DNA from: Rhodanobacter ginsengisoli
Lineage (GTDB): Bacteria > Pseudomonadota > Gammaproteobacteria > Xanthomonadales > Rhodanobacteraceae
Direction: 5' to 3'
Assembly (NCBI RefSeq): GCF_042657065.1
Contig: NZ_JBHSNF010000001.1
Location: 372,001 to 436,000 of the forward strand
DNA: 64,000 bases
Shown here: piece by piece, positions 1 to 7,331 of the stretch
How the letters are laid out: every line of letters starts with the position of its first letter
How positions within the stretch are numbered: the first letter of the stretch is position 1
Made by a program: the position numbers and the translations under genes
The notes under the pieces: generated by a model
The model's input: only the letters and a program-made list of their open reading frames with translations
Database searches by the model: none
Told to the model about the DNA's origin: nothing

Positions 1-31
1 GAGCGACATGCGCGGCGTTGACTGCTTTGCT

Positions 32-60
32 CCCTCTCCCCGGCAACGCCGGGGAGAGGG
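32..60. repeat. Perfect intergenic palindrome (13-bp arms)
   Basis: The arms at 32-44 and 48-60 are exact reverse complements with a 3-base loop (AAC). They are followed by a G-rich tail (about 61-74) ending in GAGGGGG. The shape and composition match REP-like hairpins scattered between genes in Xanthomonadales; that family assignment is from general knowledge, and only one copy is visible here. There is no T-tract, so it is not a classical terminator. Confidence 0.7.
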
Positions 61-170
61 CTGGGGTGAGGGGGCTTTTGATCTGGCTGTTCTGAAAAGT
101 ACGCGCAGGATGCGCGTCGCTCTGCCCGGGGCCCCTCTGCAGCGGCGGGCGGGTGGAGGAACAGCCCGCA

Positions 171-360
171 GGGTGACCGGCAGGGATGCCGGTCAGTTTG
201 GCGTCAGTCCATGGATGGACTGTCGACAAACCCCGTAACCCGCACGCGGACCTTGCGGGCAGGGATGCCCGCAAGGCGCGGAAGCGGGGTGCCCCTCTCT
301 TTGGTTACTTTCTCTCGGGCAAGCGAGAGAAAGTGACTCGCCCTCCGCAGGAGGGTGAAA
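171..360. repeat. Cluster of five short hairpins upstream of pyrC
   Basis: The 456 bases before pyrC contain no convincing gene. This part holds consecutive inverted repeats: 175-181/188-194 and 251-260/267-276, both with the same loop AGGGAT; 207-212/215-220; 307-317/324-334 (11-bp arms, loop GGCAAG); and 341-346/350-355. The shared loop between two of them suggests a repeat unit. Such mosaics are common between genes in xanthomonads (known by resemblance only). The run could form a structured leader for pyrC or simply be repeat debris. Confidence 0.6.
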
Positions 361-456
361 GCTCTGTTTTCTGCGATGCCGGTGCGTGGCGGAGGCCCCG
401 GATCACCATCGCGCGATACCATTGCCGCCTCAGACCGCAAACCGAGTCCGCAATCC

Positions 457-1503
457 ATGACACCCACGCGTCTTGAAATTACCCGTCCCGACGACTGGCA
501 TCTGCATCTTCGTGATGGCGACGCGCTGGCCTCGGTCGTCGCCCACACCGCGCAGCGATTTGCGCGCGCCATCGTGATGCCGAACCTCAAGCCGCCGGTG
601 ACGACGGTGGCGCTGGCTGAAGACTATCGTCGACGGATTCTGGCGAGCCTGCCGACGGGGTCGCGTTTCCAGCCGCTGATGACGCTGTACCTCACCGAGG
701 AGACCCCGGTCGAGGAGATCGCCCGCGCCAGGGCCAGCGACAGCGTGTTTGCGGTGAAGTATTACCCTGCCGGCGCCACCACCAATTCACAGTCCGGCGT
801 GCGCGAGCTGTCGCGGGTGTATCCCGTGCTGGAGGCGATGGAGCGGCACGACCTGCCCTTGCTGCTGCATGGGGAGGTCACCGACCCGGAGATCGACATC
901 TTCGATCGCGAGCGGGTGTTCATCGAGCGCCATCTGATGCCGCTGCGCGAGCGGTTTCCGGCACTGCGCATGGTGCTGGAACACATCACCACGCGGGATG
1001 CCGTGGACTTTGTCAGCGGGGCATCGGCGAACGTGGCGGCGACGATCACCGCGCATCATCTCCTGCTCAACCGCAACGCGATCTTCGAAGGCGGCATCAA
1101 TCCGCATCATTACTGCCTGCCGATCCTCAAGCGCGAGACACATCGCGCTGCGCTGGTAAAGGCAGCCACCAGCGGCGACCCCCGCTTCTTCCTGGGCACG
1201 GACAGCGCGCCGCACATCCGCGCAGCGAAGGAGACGTCCTGCGGCTGTGCCGGCATCTACACCGCCCACGCCGCCATCGAGCTGTATGCCGAGGCATTCG
1301 AGCAGGCCGGCCGGCTGGATCGGCTGGAAGCGTTTGCCAGCTTCCATGGCCCGGACTTCTACCGGCTGCCGCGGAACCAGGATCGCATCGTGCTCGAACG
1401 CATGCCGTGGATCGTGCCGGAGGAATACCCGCTGGCCGGATCGACCTGCAGGCCGATGCGCGCAGGCGAGTCGGTCGCCTGGGCGGTCACGGAAACCCCG
1501 TAG
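457..1503 (+). CDS. pyrC: Dihydroorotase
   Basis: Converts N-carbamoyl-aspartate to dihydroorotate, the third step of de novo pyrimidine synthesis, in the cytoplasm. The product is 348 aa, the same length as E. coli PyrC. The zinc-binding HLHLRDG motif places His15 and His17 near the N-terminus; Lys101 (AVKYYPAG) is the expected carboxylated bridging lysine; His138 and His176 are further metal ligands and Asp249 (FLGTDSAPH) the catalytic base, all one residue off E. coli numbering. The frame stays open upstream, but the ATG at 457 gives the family N-terminus. No strong ribosome-binding site is visible. It ends 22 bases before a convergent lipoprotein gene. Confidence 0.95.
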   Translation: MTPTRLEITRPDDWHLHLRDGDALASVVAHTAQRFARAIVMPNLKPPVTTVALAEDYRRRILASLPTGSRFQPLMTLYLTEETPVEEIARARASDSVFAVKYYPAGATTNSQSGVRELSRVYPVLEAMERHDLPLLLHGEVTDPEIDIFDRERVFIERHLMPLRERFPALRMVLEHITTRDAVDFVSGASANVAATITAHHLLLNRNAIFEGGINPHHYCLPILKRETHRAALVKAATSGDPRFFLGTDSAPHIRAAKETSCGCAGIYTAHAAIELYAEAFEQAGRLDRLEAFASFHGPDFYRLPRNQDRIVLERMPWIVPEEYPLAGSTCRPMRAGESVAWAVTETP

Positions 1504-1525
1504 ATTGGTGTGAGCGAAGCGAACC

Positions 1526-2041
1526 CTATGATCTGTTTCTTTTCAGGAAGTGCTCGGCAAGCTGCGCGGCGTCGGCTTGAGATGTGGCACTCAAGTAGAG
1601 TTCGTCGCCGGTGATGGCACCATAAACAGTGGCGCTCCGTAAAACCTTTTTGTTTACGGCGACCACGATCCGCCTACCTTCGGCGTTGGTGGTCAGGTGC
1701 AGCATCTCTGTCGCATCGGAAGGCCTGAGCCTGATCACCACAGCCCACATCTGTGTGCGTTTGCCGTCCACAAGGCGGATCCCAAGGGGCGTCAGGTCGC
1801 GGGCCATCCTGCTACGGTCGACACATTCCCGGGGGGTGCCACTCGGATCGAAAACACCCGGTGCACGAGAGAAGTACGCAGCACCTTCCTCGAGTGCGCC
1901 ATGCGCCGGACAGGAGAGCGCGAGCGTAATCGGTGCAAAGGTGAAAACAGTTCGAGCAGGATCAAGCGGCTTTCCGTCCTTTCCGCAACCGAACATAACT
2001 AACGCACAGGCGCTGATAAATACGACGCTCATCATGCGCAT
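1526..2041 (-). CDS. Putative lipoprotein with SecD P1-head-like domain
   Basis: A 171-aa protein of unknown function. It begins with a short basic stretch, a hydrophobic segment and Cys near residue 19 (VMFGC), which fits a lipoprotein signal loosely: Met/Phe precede Gly-Cys, so processing is uncertain. Residues from about 115 to the end (TNAEGRRIVVAVNKKVL ... ISGDELYL-like ... QADAAQLAEHF) resemble the head of the SecD/SecF P1 periplasmic domain. The track-length start would be GTG at 2050, but GAGGTG then lies six bases before ATG 2041, so I use 2041. Convergent with pyrC. The domain call is by eye and needs a profile search. Confidence 0.7.
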   Translation of the reverse strand: MRMMSVVFISACALVMFGCGKDGKPLDPARTVFTFAPITLALSCPAHGALEEGAAYFSRAPGVFDPSGTPRECVDRSRMARDLTPLGIRLVDGKRTQMWAVVIRLRPSDATEMLHLTTNAEGRRIVVAVNKKVLRSATVYGAITGDELYLSATSQADAAQLAEHFLKRNRS

Positions 2042-2172
2042 CGGGGTCACCTCAATGATTGGATCTGATGCCGCGATGACCTCGAGGCATAAGCGGCCAG
2101 GATGATATCAGGCGTATTTCACAGATCGGCGGCCGAGCGGCCGATTATTCCAGGGTGCTTCGACATGAAGGA

Positions 2173-3540
2173 TCAATAAGCAAACTCGCGGAAGACCGGA
2201 TCCACGCTGCCGTTCCACGGGCCATGGAACAGCTCCAGCTTGCGTTCGGCCGGGGTCTGGTTGGCCTGCACGATCTCCAGCAGCGGCTCGAGGAAGATGC
2301 TTTCGTCGGCGCCGTGCTTGTTGAGGCGGGCGCGGCGCTTGAGACCGTGGCCGGCGATCTTCAGCGCCTCCTCGGCGAGGTCGCGTACCGTGCCGCCGCG
2401 GAACGGCAGCTTCAGCGCGTGCTTCGGTACGCCGTCGCGCAGCGCGTGGCGCTCGACCGGGCTGAAGTCCTTGACCAGGTCCCAGGCGGCATCCAGCGCC
2501 TCGTCGTCGTAGAGCAGGCCGACCCAGAACGCGGGCAGCGCGCACAGCCGGTTCCACGGGCCACCGTCGGCGCCGCGCATCTCCAGGTACTGCTTCAGGC
2601 GCACTTCCGGGAAGGCGGTGGTGAGGTGGTCGGCCCAGTCCTTCATGGTGGCGCGGGTGCCGGGCAGGGCCGGAAGTTCGCCGGCGATGAAGCGCTTGAA
2701 ATCCTGGCCGGCGAGGTCGAGGTACTGGCCGTCCTGCAGGCTGAAGTACATCGGCACGTCGAGGATGTAGTCGACGTAGCGCTCGTAGCCGAAACCGTCG
2801 GCGAAGACGAAGTCGAGCATGCCGGTGCGCTGCGGATCGGTATCGGTCCAGATGTGCGAGCGATACGACAGGTAGCCGTTCGGCTTGCCCTCGGTGAACG
2901 GCGAGTCGGCGAACAGCGCGGTGGCGATCGGCTGCAGCGCCAGGCTGGTGCGGAATTTCTTGATCATGTCCGCTTCGGACGAGAAATCCAGGTTCACCTG
3001 CACGGTGCAGGTGCGGGTCATCATGTCCAGGCCCAGCGAGCCGACCTTGGGCATGTACTCGCGCATGATCTTGTAGCGACCCTTGGGCATCCACGGCATC
3101 TCGTCGCGGCGCCACTTCGGCTGGAAGCCCATGCCGAGAAAGCCCATGCCCAGTTCGTCGGCGACCGAGCGCACGTCCTTCAGATGCGAGTTCACCTCGC
3201 AGCAGGTCTGGTGGATCGTTTCCAGCATCGCACCGGACAATTCCAGCTGGCCCGCCGGCTCCAGCGTGATCGAGGCGCCTTCCCGGGAAAGGGCGACCGG
3301 GTTCTCGCCTTCGCGGGAGACTTCCCAGCCGTAGCGGCTGGCCAGTGTCTCCAGCAGGATCTTGATGCCGCGCTCGCCCTCGAACGTGGGTGGCCGCAGG
3401 CTGTCGGTGAGGAAGCCGAACTTCTCGTGCTCGGTGCCGATGCGCCATGCCTCGCGCGGCTTCTCGCCGGCGGCCAGGTAGTCGGCCAGTTGCTGGCGGC
3501 CTGCGATCGGGGTGCTCTTCACGGCACTGGGTATGGACAC
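2173..3540 (-). CDS. gshA: Glutamate-cysteine ligase, plant/proteobacterial type
   Basis: Makes gamma-glutamylcysteine from glutamate, cysteine and ATP, the first step of glutathione synthesis. The sequence matches the GCS2-type ligases of xanthomonads and plants rather than the enterobacterial GshA: IGTEHEKFGF near residue 35, the RPPTFEGERG segment, EPAGQLELSG, GMGFQPKW and a PMYFSLQDG region. About 455 aa, the usual length. The frame opens at GTG 3570, but GAGG lies seven bases before GTG 3540, so I prefer 3540; the two starts differ by ten residues. It stands alone, with no gshB adjacent. Confidence 0.92.
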   Translation of the reverse strand: MSIPSAVKSTPIAGRQQLADYLAAGEKPREAWRIGTEHEKFGFLTDSLRPPTFEGERGIKILLETLASRYGWEVSREGENPVALSREGASITLEPAGQLELSGAMLETIHQTCCEVNSHLKDVRSVADELGMGFLGMGFQPKWRRDEMPWMPKGRYKIMREYMPKVGSLGLDMMTRTCTVQVNLDFSSEADMIKKFRTSLALQPIATALFADSPFTEGKPNGYLSYRSHIWTDTDPQRTGMLDFVFADGFGYERYVDYILDVPMYFSLQDGQYLDLAGQDFKRFIAGELPALPGTRATMKDWADHLTTAFPEVRLKQYLEMRGADGGPWNRLCALPAFWVGLLYDDEALDAAWDLVKDFSPVERHALRDGVPKHALKLPFRGGTVRDLAEEALKIAGHGLKRRARLNKHGADESIFLEPLLEIVQANQTPAERKLELFHGPWNGSVDPVFREFAY

Positions 3541-3672
3541 GGGCACGCCTCGCTGGGTGGAGCGAGTCACTATGGGGGTGCTGAGCGGCCACGAAAAGGG
3601 CTTGACGGGAAATAATTGTACGTGGCGGTACAGATGGTTGCCGACGCCAGGCTCGAAGGCGCCGCGGGCCTC

Positions 3673-4458
3673 TCAGTGCGCGGTGTCGACAGCGGGACAG
3701 ACCAGCCGTTGCACCAGCGCCGCGGGCAGCCCCTTCTGCCGGCCGATGGTCGCCAGCGAGGCGTCGGGCTGGTGCATCTGGATGAAGCGGTCGTCGATGC
3801 ACGGGTTGGCGCCGTGATCGAGCAGGCGTTCCACGATTTCGGCATGGCCAAGGACGGTGGCCACGGTCAGTGCATCGGCGCCGTTGGTTGACGAACGGGC
3901 CAGGCCATTGGCGTGGTGGCGCAACAGCACGTCCACCGTCGCGGCGTCGCCGCAGCTGGCGGCAATGACCAGGGCCGGCCCGTAATACCGGCCCTCGTTC
4001 TTCAGCAATCCGGCGGCAGCGAGACCCTTGACCGTACTGGAGCCCTCCAGGCGCGCATCCTGCTTCATGGCGGCCACGGTCTGCCGGAAGAAGCTGTCCC
4101 TGAGCGGAGGTATCCAGCCCATGCCGTCGGCCACGGCGCCATCGCCCAGCAGTGCCTCGACCATGTCGGTGTGTCCCGCATAGATGGCCGTGAGCATGGC
4201 CGTCTGGCGCCAGCGCGCCACTTCGCCCGGATTCAGTCTCGCGAGCTGTTCGCGCGCCTCGGCGAGTCGGCCGTCGATCACATCGACCATCAGTGCGGCT
4301 ACGCCGGGCGGGGCATCGTACAGATCCCGGTTCCACAGATCGCGCGCCACCGGCGTGGCCTGGCGGCACAGGTCCTGTGTCGACGGGGCGTTGTCCCGGC
4401 CGAGCGCAGGACAGGACAACAGCAGTGTGCATGCCAGCAATACGGGTCGCGAGAGCAT
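3673..4458 (-). CDS. Exported ankyrin-repeat protein
   Basis: 261 aa. An N-terminal hydrophobic segment (MLSRPVLLACTLLLSC) is a signal peptide. LLSC could act as a lipobox; cleavage after ALG is the alternative. The rest carries ankyrin-like repeats, most clearly TAMLTAIYAGHTDMVEALL, PALVIAASCGDAATVDVLL and DALTVATVLGHAEIVERLL, so it is probably a periplasmic or outer-membrane-anchored interaction protein with unknown partner. The frame extends upstream to 4563, but that runs through the rho terminator hairpin; ATG 4458 gives the clean signal peptide. It lies downstream of rho on the same strand, separated by that hairpin. Confidence 0.8.
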   Translation of the reverse strand: MLSRPVLLACTLLLSCPALGRDNAPSTQDLCRQATPVARDLWNRDLYDAPPGVAALMVDVIDGRLAEAREQLARLNPGEVARWRQTAMLTAIYAGHTDMVEALLGDGAVADGMGWIPPLRDSFFRQTVAAMKQDARLEGSSTVKGLAAAGLLKNEGRYYGPALVIAASCGDAATVDVLLRHHANGLARSSTNGADALTVATVLGHAEIVERLLDHGANPCIDDRFIQMHQPDASLATIGRQKGLPAALVQRLVCPAVDTAH

Positions 4459-4529
4459 CGGTGGTTCACCCCCAAGGCTGCGGCTCGATTTCATCCCAGG
4501 CAGGGTCGTTTCGCAAGTGCACGACAGCA

Positions 4530-4555
4530 GAAAGGCCGGCATGTGCCGGCCTTTC
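4530..4555 (-). terminator. Stem-loop behind rho
   Basis: Perfect 11-bp inverted repeat (4530-4540 with 4545-4555, loop ATGT), stem GAAAGGCCGGC. It lies 20 bases past the rho stop on the minus strand. The arm ends in TTTC rather than a long U-tract, so termination efficiency is uncertain. Confidence 0.65.
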
Positions 4556-4575
4556 CAGGTCACGTCCGAAGACGA

Positions 4576-6426
4576 TCAGCGCTTCATCGAATTGAAGAAC
4601 TCGTCGTTGGACTTGGTGTTCTTCATCTTGTCGAGCATGAACTCCATCGCGCTGAGTTCGTCCATCGGGTGCAGCAACTTGCGCAGGATCCAGATCTTGG
4701 CCAGCAGGTCCGGATCGATCAGCAGGTCTTCGCGGCGGGTGCCGGAGCGGTTGATGTCGATCGCCGGGTAGACGCGCTTCTCGGAGATGCGCCGGCTCAG
4801 GTGCACTTCCATGTTGCCGGTGCCCTTGAACTCCTCGTAGATCACCTCGTCCATCTTGCTGCCGGTGTCGGTCAGCGCGGTGGCGATGATGGTCAGCGAG
4901 CCGCCTTCCTCGACGTTGCGCGCGGCGCCGAAGAAGCGCTTCGGACGCTGCAGCGCGTTCGCATCCACGCCGCCGGTGAGCACCTTGCCGGAGCTCGGTA
5001 CCACGGTGTTGTAGGCGCGGGCCAGGCGGGTGATCGAGTCGAGCAGGATCACCACGTCCTTCTTGTGCTCGACCAGGCGCTTGGCGCGCTCGATCACCAT
5101 CTCGGCGACCTGCACGTGGCGCACGGCCGGCTCGTCGAAGGTCGAGGAAATGACTTCGGCGCGCACGGTGCGGGCGATCTCGGTGACTTCCTCCGGCCGC
5201 TCGTCGATCAACAGCATGATCAGGTGCGCTTCGGGGTGGTTGTACTGGATCGCCTGCGCGATGTTCTGCAGCATCATCGTCTTGCCGGATTTCGGCTGCG
5301 AGACGATCAGGCCGCGCTGACCCTTGCCGATCGGCGCGATCAGGTCGAGGATGCGCCCGGTGATGTCCTCACTGGAACCGTTGCCCCGCTCGAGCTTGAA
5401 CGCCTTGCGCGGGAACAGCGGGGTGAGGTTCTCGAACAGCATCTTGTTCTTCGACGCTTCCGGCGGATCGCCGTTGATCGTCTCCACCCGCAGCATGGCG
5501 AAATAGCGCTCGCCTTCCTTCGGGTGACGCACGCGTCCGGTGATGTAGTCGCCGGTGCGCAGGTTGAAGCGGCGGATCTGGCTGGGCGAGACGTAGATGT
5601 CGTCGGGGCCGGCCAGGTAGGACTCGTCGGCCGAACGCATGAAGCCGAAGCCGTCCTGCAGGATTTCCAGCACGCCTTCGGCCCAGATGCCGCCGCCGGA
5701 GCGGGCGTGCGCCTTGAGCACGTTGAAGATCACGTCCTGCTTGCGGGCGCGGGCGACACCTTCGTACACGCCCAGCGACTCGGCAAACTCCAGCAGCTGG
5801 ATCGCGTTCTTGCGCTTCAGCTCGGTAAGGTTGATGACCCGGTCGTTGCTGCCCGGATCGGCGTTGTCGTCGTCCACCGGCAGGCCGTTCGGGTTGGGTC
5901 GCGGGTGGCCACCGCCCTGCGGACGGGGTTGCTGCGGATTGCCGCCGCCACCGCTGCCGCCGCGCTCGTTGCGACGGCGCCGGCCGCGGCCTTCGCGGGC
6001 TTCACGGGGGGCATTGTTCTGGCCGGCGTTCGGATTCGGGTTCTGGCCCTGACCCTGGGCGGGAGCCTGGTTCGACGCGGCATTCGGATCCGCGGCCGGC
6101 GGGTTGACCTGCTCGCGCGGTTCGGCGGCGGGCCGGGGCGGCTGCGCCTCGGTCTGGGCGGCCTGGGGCGCTGCCGGCGGCGCCGGAGCGGGTGCCGGTC
6201 GCTCGGCCGCGGGCATCGGCGCCGGTGCGGGTGCCGACGTGGCAGCGACCGGCCTGTCGACCTTCGGCGGGCTCTCGGTTTTCGACGCGGTTTCGGCATT
6301 CGCCGCCGCGATCGCTGCCGCCGTGCGCCTCGGCGCGCGGGGGCGCGGCTCGGGCTTGCCTTCGGCAACGGGCTTGGCGTCGGCGCTCTTGGCGTCGTTC
6401 GGAATCAGGTTATCGGTATCGGACAC
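4576..6426 (-). CDS. rho: Transcription termination factor Rho with long N-terminal extension
   Basis: Hexameric RNA helicase that ends transcription. The last ~420 residues align with the whole of E. coli Rho from NLTELKRKN onward: the RNA-binding segment GFGFMRSADESYLAGPDDIY, Walker A (SQPKSGKTMM), Walker B (IMLLIDERPEE), Q-loop (VLTGGVDANAL) and R-loop (EEFKGTGNME) are all intact. About 196 residues precede this core; they are rich in Ala, Pro, Asn, Gln and Arg with an RG-rich patch (GRGRRRRNERGG) and look disordered. GAGG seven bases ahead supports GTG 6426 rather than TTG 6432. Gene order rho-trxA-rhlB is the same as in E. coli. Confidence 0.96.
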   Translation of the reverse strand: MSDTDNLIPNDAKSADAKPVAEGKPEPRPRAPRRTAAAIAAANAETASKTESPPKVDRPVAATSAPAPAPMPAAERPAPAPAPPAAPQAAQTEAQPPRPAAEPREQVNPPAADPNAASNQAPAQGQGQNPNPNAGQNNAPREAREGRGRRRRNERGGSGGGGNPQQPRPQGGGHPRPNPNGLPVDDDNADPGSNDRVINLTELKRKNAIQLLEFAESLGVYEGVARARKQDVIFNVLKAHARSGGGIWAEGVLEILQDGFGFMRSADESYLAGPDDIYVSPSQIRRFNLRTGDYITGRVRHPKEGERYFAMLRVETINGDPPEASKNKMLFENLTPLFPRKAFKLERGNGSSEDITGRILDLIAPIGKGQRGLIVSQPKSGKTMMLQNIAQAIQYNHPEAHLIMLLIDERPEEVTEIARTVRAEVISSTFDEPAVRHVQVAEMVIERAKRLVEHKKDVVILLDSITRLARAYNTVVPSSGKVLTGGVDANALQRPKRFFGAARNVEEGGSLTIIATALTDTGSKMDEVIYEEFKGTGNMEVHLSRRISEKRVYPAIDINRSGTRREDLLIDPDLLAKIWILRKLLHPMDELSAMEFMLDKMKNTKSNDEFFNSMKR

Positions 6427-6521
6427 GGGCAATCCTCGCAGGGCGCCGTTGAATTACAGGAGGGAGGATGTGCGTCGCGCGGAAGGCGCAAGGGGACAGG
6501 ACTGCCCCGACGGACGCATTG

Positions 6522-6551
6522 AATCTAGCACCCGCCGCATGTCGGCGTAAA
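6522..6551 (-). promoter_or_regulatory. Possible sigma-70 promoter for rho
   Basis: On the minus strand TTTACG (6546-6551) and TAGATT (6522-6527) are separated by 18 bases in the 187-base gap between trxA and rho. The hexamers each match consensus only partly. It would give a leader of about 90 bases for rho, a gene usually autoregulated through its leader. Confidence 0.3.
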
Positions 6552-6613
6552 GCATCGGCAACCTGCCCGGTCACGCGGAGCAGGTCGCCGGCAGCGGGTT
6601 TGTCACGAACGGA

Positions 6614-6940
6614 TCAGATGGCCTTGTCGATCATCTGGGTCAGCTGGCCCTTGCTCACGGCACCGATCTGGGTGGCCTCGACCTTGCCGTTCTTGAACAC
6701 CATCAGGGTCGGAATGCCGCGTACGCCATAGGCGCGCGGGGTCTGCTGGTTCTCGTCGATATTCACCTTGACGATGCGCAACTTGCCTTCGTATTGCTGG
6801 GCCAGTTCGTCCAGCATCGGCGCAATGGCCTTGCACGGGCCACACCATTCGGCCCAGAAATCCAGCAGTACCGGGGTTTCTGACTTGAGCACCTGCTGCT
6901 CGAAGGCGTCGTCGTTCACATGGGTAATCAGGTCGCTCAC
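6614..6940 (-). CDS. trxA: Thioredoxin 1
   Basis: Small cytoplasmic disulfide reductase, 108 aa, the same size as E. coli TrxA. The active site is WCGPCK (Cys33 and Cys36) after FWAEW; the cis-Pro loop GIPTLMVF and the buried Asp-bearing VLLDFWA strand are present. The reading frame is open far upstream, but GGAG seven bases before GTG 6940 fixes the start. It lies between rho (same strand, downstream) and divergent rhlB, the conserved proteobacterial arrangement. Confidence 0.96.
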   Translation of the reverse strand: MSDLITHVNDDAFEQQVLKSETPVLLDFWAEWCGPCKAIAPMLDELAQQYEGKLRIVKVNIDENQQTPRAYGVRGIPTLMVFKNGKVEATQIGAVSKGQLTQMIDKAI

Positions 6941-7331
6941 CGGGAATCTCCGTGGCTGGGGGCGCAAAACATGCGGGTGAAACACAATGGGGTGGCAAGG
7001 GTGGCAACACAAGGAGTGAGGACGGGCGGGGCCATCATCAGCTACACTCAGGCGCCCATGAAGCTGGGTTGGGTCGGAAGAAGACGTGCCATGACGGCAG
7101 GTGTTCATTCCAGCGCAACTCCGGGCACGATTCAAGGGCGGCTTGCACAGTCGCCCGTCAGACCGCCGGCAAATACGGCGTCGCACGCCGCGGCGCGACC
7201 TTGTTGACCCTGACATCGAGCCGCTTCGCTGCGCATCGCGCACCCGTCCTGCACCGCCCGCTGCCGATGTCCGGCGTCCGAGGCGGGTGCAGCGCATCAC
7301 GCCGCCGTCAGGCAAGGTTTTCATTCCCCAT
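6941..7331. other. Divergent trxA/rhlB intergenic region
   Basis: 391 bases between two divergent genes, expected to hold both promoters. I see no confident -35/-10 pair for either gene, no operator palindrome and no credible small gene; open frames here are extensions of rhlB and trxA frames without start signals. Confidence 0.5.

Noticed and set aside
4459..4563. Longer N-terminus for the ankyrin protein
   Set aside because: It would be translated from the rho terminator hairpin and would bury the signal peptide 35 residues inside.
3913..6522. 869-aa plus-strand open frame antisense to rho and the ankyrin gene
   Set aside because: Same codon-bias shadow; no motifs and it spans two real genes and a terminator.
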